Below, piece after piece: positions 12,366 to 14,887 of a DNA stretch of 14,887 bases; the stretch's first letter is position 1; each line of letters opens with the position of its first letter. Location of the stretch: assembly GCA_020429545.1 (NCBI GenBank), contig JAGQLF010000021.1, positions 1 to 14,887 of the forward strand, read 5' to 3'. This DNA is from Candidatus Dojkabacteria bacterium. Its GTDB lineage: Bacteria; Patescibacteriota; Dojkabacteria; J137. The notes under the pieces were generated by a model. The model was not told the origin of the DNA, ran no database searches, and was given only the letters and a program-made list of their open reading frames with translations. The translations under genes were made by a program, and so were the position numbers.

Positions 12366-12704
12366 TTACTTTTGATCTAACTCTGCAAACTTCTTCTCTG
12401 TAATAGTTATCATTGCTGTTTTTACATCATTTCCAATATTTTGTCCGTTAAATACTATTTTTTTGTTATCAATTGTAGAGAATATTGAATCACGGTATGC
12501 GAGATAATCTTCTCTAGATATGCTCATACTAGGCATCATACTAAATTCAACATATGATATTGGTGAGGATAATGTACCCGCACAGTGCTCTATTGCCTCT
12601 TGCTCATTAGGCTGGATATCTAGGTTCTTCGTTGCTTCACTGTACATATCTTCAACATTGAATCTTGAAGTAGCTGTTAGGTTCTCGGACTTTTGATCTG
12701 ACAT
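12366..12704 (-). CDS. Hypothetical protein, last gene of the MDR operon
   Basis: 112 residues, soluble, not recognised. The first 40 residues are polar. The middle (SPISYVEFSMMPSMSISREDYLAYRDSIFSTID) and the end (VKTAMITITEKKFAELDQK) look folded. There is no signal peptide or membrane segment. It starts 34 nt after the DUF1801 gene on the same strand and is probably cotranscribed. A 7-bp inverted repeat (AGATCAA/TTGATCT, 12358-12378) overlaps its stop codon and could be a weak terminator, although the following bases are not U-rich. Confidence 0.65.
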   Translation of the reverse strand: MSDQKSENLTATSRFNVEDMYSEATKNLDIQPNEQEAIEHCAGTLSSPISYVEFSMMPSMSISREDYLAYRDSIFSTIDNKKIVFNGQNIGNDVKTAMITITEKKFAELDQK

Positions 12705-12738
12705 AAACTATAGTTAATAATTATTGTTTTTAATATGA

Positions 12739-13098
12739 TCATTTTATTTCACTAACTCTAAACTTGGTAATCTTCTCAATCAAGTCAAAAGGAATGGATT
12801 CATCTATTTTAAATTGTGCAGTTCCTTTTCCTGATCTATATGGTTTTAGTTCTTCTTCAAATTCATCTAGATCACTTGGAGTTGGGTAAAAACCAATGTG
12901 ATTTGCAAAGGCTGCAAAGTGCACAACGTTCTTATTATTTAATCTAAAAGTTGGCATTCCGTATCTTATATCTTCTTCAAAATCTGGATTTACTTTTAAA
13001 ATTGTCTTTCTTATTTTTTCTAAAGTAGGCTGAAGTTCTTTTGACTGTTTAGCAATATATTCATCAATTGATTTAAATTTTTGATTTGAATTATTCAT
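12739..13098 (-). CDS. DUF1801 (YdhG-like) protein
   Basis: 119 residues, normal for the family. It opens with FKSIDEYIAKQSKELQPTLEKIRKTI, then PDFEEDIRYGMPTFRLNNKNVVHFAAFANHIGFYPTPS (about 39-76), and ends GKGTAQFKIDESIPFDLIEKITKFRV. These are the hallmarks of DUF1801/YdhG proteins, structurally like frataxin-type folds and sometimes described as iron chaperone-like in Bacillus. The function here is not established. Its start overlaps the end of the membrane-protein gene by 8 nt, indicating coupled translation. Confidence 0.88.
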   Translation of the reverse strand: MNNSNQKFKSIDEYIAKQSKELQPTLEKIRKTILKVNPDFEEDIRYGMPTFRLNNKNVVHFAAFANHIGFYPTPSDLDEFEEELKPYRSGKGTAQFKIDESIPFDLIEKITKFRVSEIK

Positions 13099-13525
13099 TG
13101 CTGCTTAAAGTTTGCTCGTTAGTTAAAACTTTTACAATGCTCGTGATAGTTCCTATAGCATAAAGTATTGGTGGAACTGCCAGCAAGAATCTAAAGATAT
13201 TATCCCATAAACTTTTGTCACCTATCACTGATGTATCAAATGGAAACAGTATCCAAAGTTTATATGCTAGCGCAATAAAAATTGTTAGTGGAACCAATTC
13301 TATAAATGTTTTAAATGTATATGATCTAAAAAATAACTTCAAAAGGTTCACAAATACACCAGCTAATATACTGAAATTGTAAAAGTCCTTTACTTCCTCA
13401 AACTCCGAAGTAATGAACTGAATATCATCATAAAAGCGATTAAAAAGAACATAAAACACTAAACCAAAAACAACACCTACTATAGGTTCAATAATATTAA
13501 TGTTATTTGATGCCTTTGTGTTCAT
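13091..13525 (-). CDS. Membrane protein of unknown function
   Basis: 144 residues with hydrophobic segments at about 11-29, 51-67, 75-95 and 108-132, so probably four spans. The connecting loop FNRFYDDIQFITSEFEEVKDFYN is acidic and aromatic. No family was recognised. ATG overlaps the stop codon of the SnoaL-like gene (ATGA type, 4 nt), and its own 3' end overlaps the DUF1801 gene by 8 nt, so it sits firmly in this operon. Confidence 0.75.
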   Translation of the reverse strand: MNTKASNNINIIEPIVGVVFGLVFYVLFNRFYDDIQFITSEFEEVKDFYNFSILAGVFVNLLKLFFRSYTFKTFIELVPLTIFIALAYKLWILFPFDTSVIGDKSLWDNIFRFLLAVPPILYAIGTITSIVKVLTNEQTLSSNE

Positions 13526-13908
13526 TCTTCAACTTTAATAACATAAGATTTCATCGACCTTATTTTTTTATTTTCTCCAATTGATTCAAATTCATAAATA
13601 TCACAATATTCATATTTAGTACCATCAGACATAATCATATAACCATTTCCTGCGCCTAGTTTGCCGTGAGTTAGAATATTTTCAATCACAAACTCTTGCA
13701 TTTCATCGTTAAGACCTTGTTCACATTCCTTTCTAAATGCATCTTTGCCAGTAATATCAAAATTTCCAATCATGTTCCATTTAATATCATCTGTTACATA
13801 ATCCAGTGCTTTTTCTATTTCTTGATTCACAATTAGCAAATTGAAATCTCTTAAAAATTCATTCTTTGAAGAGTTGCTGCAATCTGCATTTACTGTGATT
13901 TGTGTCAT
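13522..13908 (-). CDS. SnoaL/NTF2-like protein
   Basis: 128 residues matching the NTF2-like cone fold. An N-terminal helix (FLRDFNLLIVNQEIEKALDYV, about 19-39) is followed by TDDIKWNMIGNFDITGKDAF, the typical strand-turn of SnoaL-like proteins, then the curved sheet with GKLGAGNGYMIMSDGTKYEYCDIYEF and a final IRSMKSYVI strand. Members range from polyketide cyclases to binding or stress proteins, and the active-site residues do not identify a reaction here. The gene is 16 nt downstream of the MDR oxidoreductase and overlaps the next gene by 4 nt. Confidence 0.8.
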   Translation of the reverse strand: MTQITVNADCSNSSKNEFLRDFNLLIVNQEIEKALDYVTDDIKWNMIGNFDITGKDAFRKECEQGLNDEMQEFVIENILTHGKLGAGNGYMIMSDGTKYEYCDIYEFESIGENKKIRSMKSYVIKVEE

Positions 13909-13924
13909 ACATTAATTATATCGA

Positions 13925-14887
13925 CTAAATAACATTGATTACAACATTGCCTGTTTTATGCCCAGTTTCAACATATGAATGTGCCTTTACCATCTCATCT
14001 AGAGTAAATGATTTATCTATAATTACTTTAAATTTATTTTGTTTAAATAATTTTATTAAGTATTCAAGATAATCTTTCTTTTCTAGTGCAGTACCTTGTA
14101 GAACCTGAATATTCTTACCCTCAACTTTATGTTTCAAAAGATTTGCTCGAAGTAAATCAGCAAAATTACTTACAACAAGAACTAATTTTCCGTTTTCCTT
14201 AAGCAAATATTTCCCCTTTTTGATAGATATATTTCCCACAGTTTCTACTACTACATCATACTTTTTGTTTAAATTAAATATATCTTCTTTTTTATAGTCA
14301 ATTACTTCATCTGCACCTAGAGATTTAACTAGATCAGCATTCTTACTACTACAAACACCTATAACATAACCTCCTAAATCTTTTGCAATCTGCACTGCCG
14401 CAGTACCAACTGCTCCCGATGCACCATTTATTAAGACTGTTTGCCCTTCTTGAATATTAGCAAGCTCTTTTAAGAAATAGATGGCGGTTGAACCTCCAAA
14501 TAACATTGCAGCAGCTTCTTCGAACGAAATATCGTTGGGTTTAATACTTATTGCAGAACTTTCTTTTATCGTAATATATTCTGCATAAGTTCCCATTTTT
14601 ACACCAGACATTCCAAATACCTCATCTCCTTTTTTAAAGGACTCCACTTCCTCACCAATAGATTCTATTACTCCTGAAAATGTACTTCCTAGAATTTTTT
14701 GTCTTGGTTTAAAAATACCTAGAATTAATCTTGCTGGAATATCAAAACCAGGAGGGAAATTGGCACCACGCACTCTACAATCACCTGAATTTACTGAAGT
14801 ATTTTTTATCTTTACTAACACTTCGTTCTTTTTAGGTTCTGGCTTTTTAATGTTAGATATCTGAAGAACTTCTGGCGGTCCATAACT
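13925..14887 (-). CDS. Zinc-less MDR oxidoreductase (quinone oxidoreductase-like), 5' end outside window
   Basis: The frame stays open to the right edge, reading SYGPPEVLQISNIKKPEPKK before EVLVKIKNTSVNSGD, the conserved MDR N-terminus. The GTG at 14821 is therefore an internal Val codon and the true start is a few codons beyond the window. About 320 residues are visible. The GroES-like domain has LGSTFSGVIESIG. The Rossmann domain has INGASGAVGTAAVQIAK, the GxxGxxG NADP(H)-binding site (about 153-168 of the visible protein), and SLGADEVIDYKKED. No structural or catalytic zinc ligands are seen, so it belongs with the quinone oxidoreductase/enoyl reductase-like MDR proteins. The substrate is unknown. 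It leads a tight operon with the SnoaL-like, membrane and DUF1801 genes. Confidence 0.92.
   Translation of the reverse strand, partial: SYGPPEVLQISNIKKPEPKKNEVLVKIKNTSVNSGDCRVRGANFPPGFDIPARLILGIFKPRQKILGSTFSGVIESIGEEVESFKKGDEVFGMSGVKMGTYAEYITIKESSAISIKPNDISFEEAAAMLFGGSTAIYFLKELANIQEGQTVLINGASGAVGTAAVQIAKDLGGYVIGVCSSKNADLVKSLGADEVIDYKKEDIFNLNKKYDVVVETVGNISIKKGKYLLKENGKLVLVVSNFADLLRANLLKHKVEGKNIQVLQGTALEKKDYLEYLIKLFKQNKFKVIIDKSFTLDEMVKAHSYVETGHKTGNVVINVI

Noticed and set aside
13925..14821. GTG at 14821 as start of the oxidoreductase
   Set aside because: The frame continues upstream to the window edge with conserved MDR N-terminal residues (YGPPEVL), so the gene is truncated by the window rather than starting there.

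Overview
The window is AT-rich, uses the standard code (TGA works as a stop) and has short intergenic spaces. It carries secreted proteins with repeat tails, four-helix-bundle and REP-transposase genes, and many short palindromic words. Together this suggests an uncultured Patescibacteria (CPR)-like bacterium, but this is inference and no marker gene settles the phylum.

Region 1-2426 (minus strand) is the most interesting part. A sigma70-like promoter drives a 16-residue leader peptide with six consecutive Phe codons. Behind it lie mutually exclusive antiterminator and terminator hairpins, then a four-helix-bundle gene, then pheA (prephenate dehydratase plus ACT domain). This is a classical phenylalanine ribosome-stalling attenuator. 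Downstream of pheA a second promoter starts a roughly 230-nt leader. It has the T-box sequence, an antiterminator with a 7-nt bulge, and a competing long terminator, so it reads as a T-box riboswitch. The first gene after it is a REP-type (HUH/Y1) transposase that runs off the window. Two different sensors of tRNA charging therefore flank one aromatic amino-acid gene.

Region 2466-4233 (minus) holds asnS, a transposase C-terminal remnant that appears to supply the asnS promoter, and tRNA-Asn(GTT).

Region 4319-10980 (minus) holds, in transcription order, a possible small ORF, an aspartyl-tRNA synthetase without the bacterial GAD insertion but with a fused C-terminal YbaK-type deacylase domain, a YbjQ-family gene, a secreted subtilisin-like protease and a secreted peptidoglycan amidase/beta-propeller protein. 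The last two share the same three C-terminal repeats and form a tight operon.

Region 11049-12271 (plus) has two small membrane-protein genes around a 458-base gap that can fold into nested hairpins. Region 12366-14887 (minus) is a compact run: a zinc-less MDR oxidoreductase (start outside the window), a SnoaL/NTF2-like protein, a membrane protein, a DUF1801 protein and an unrecognised protein.
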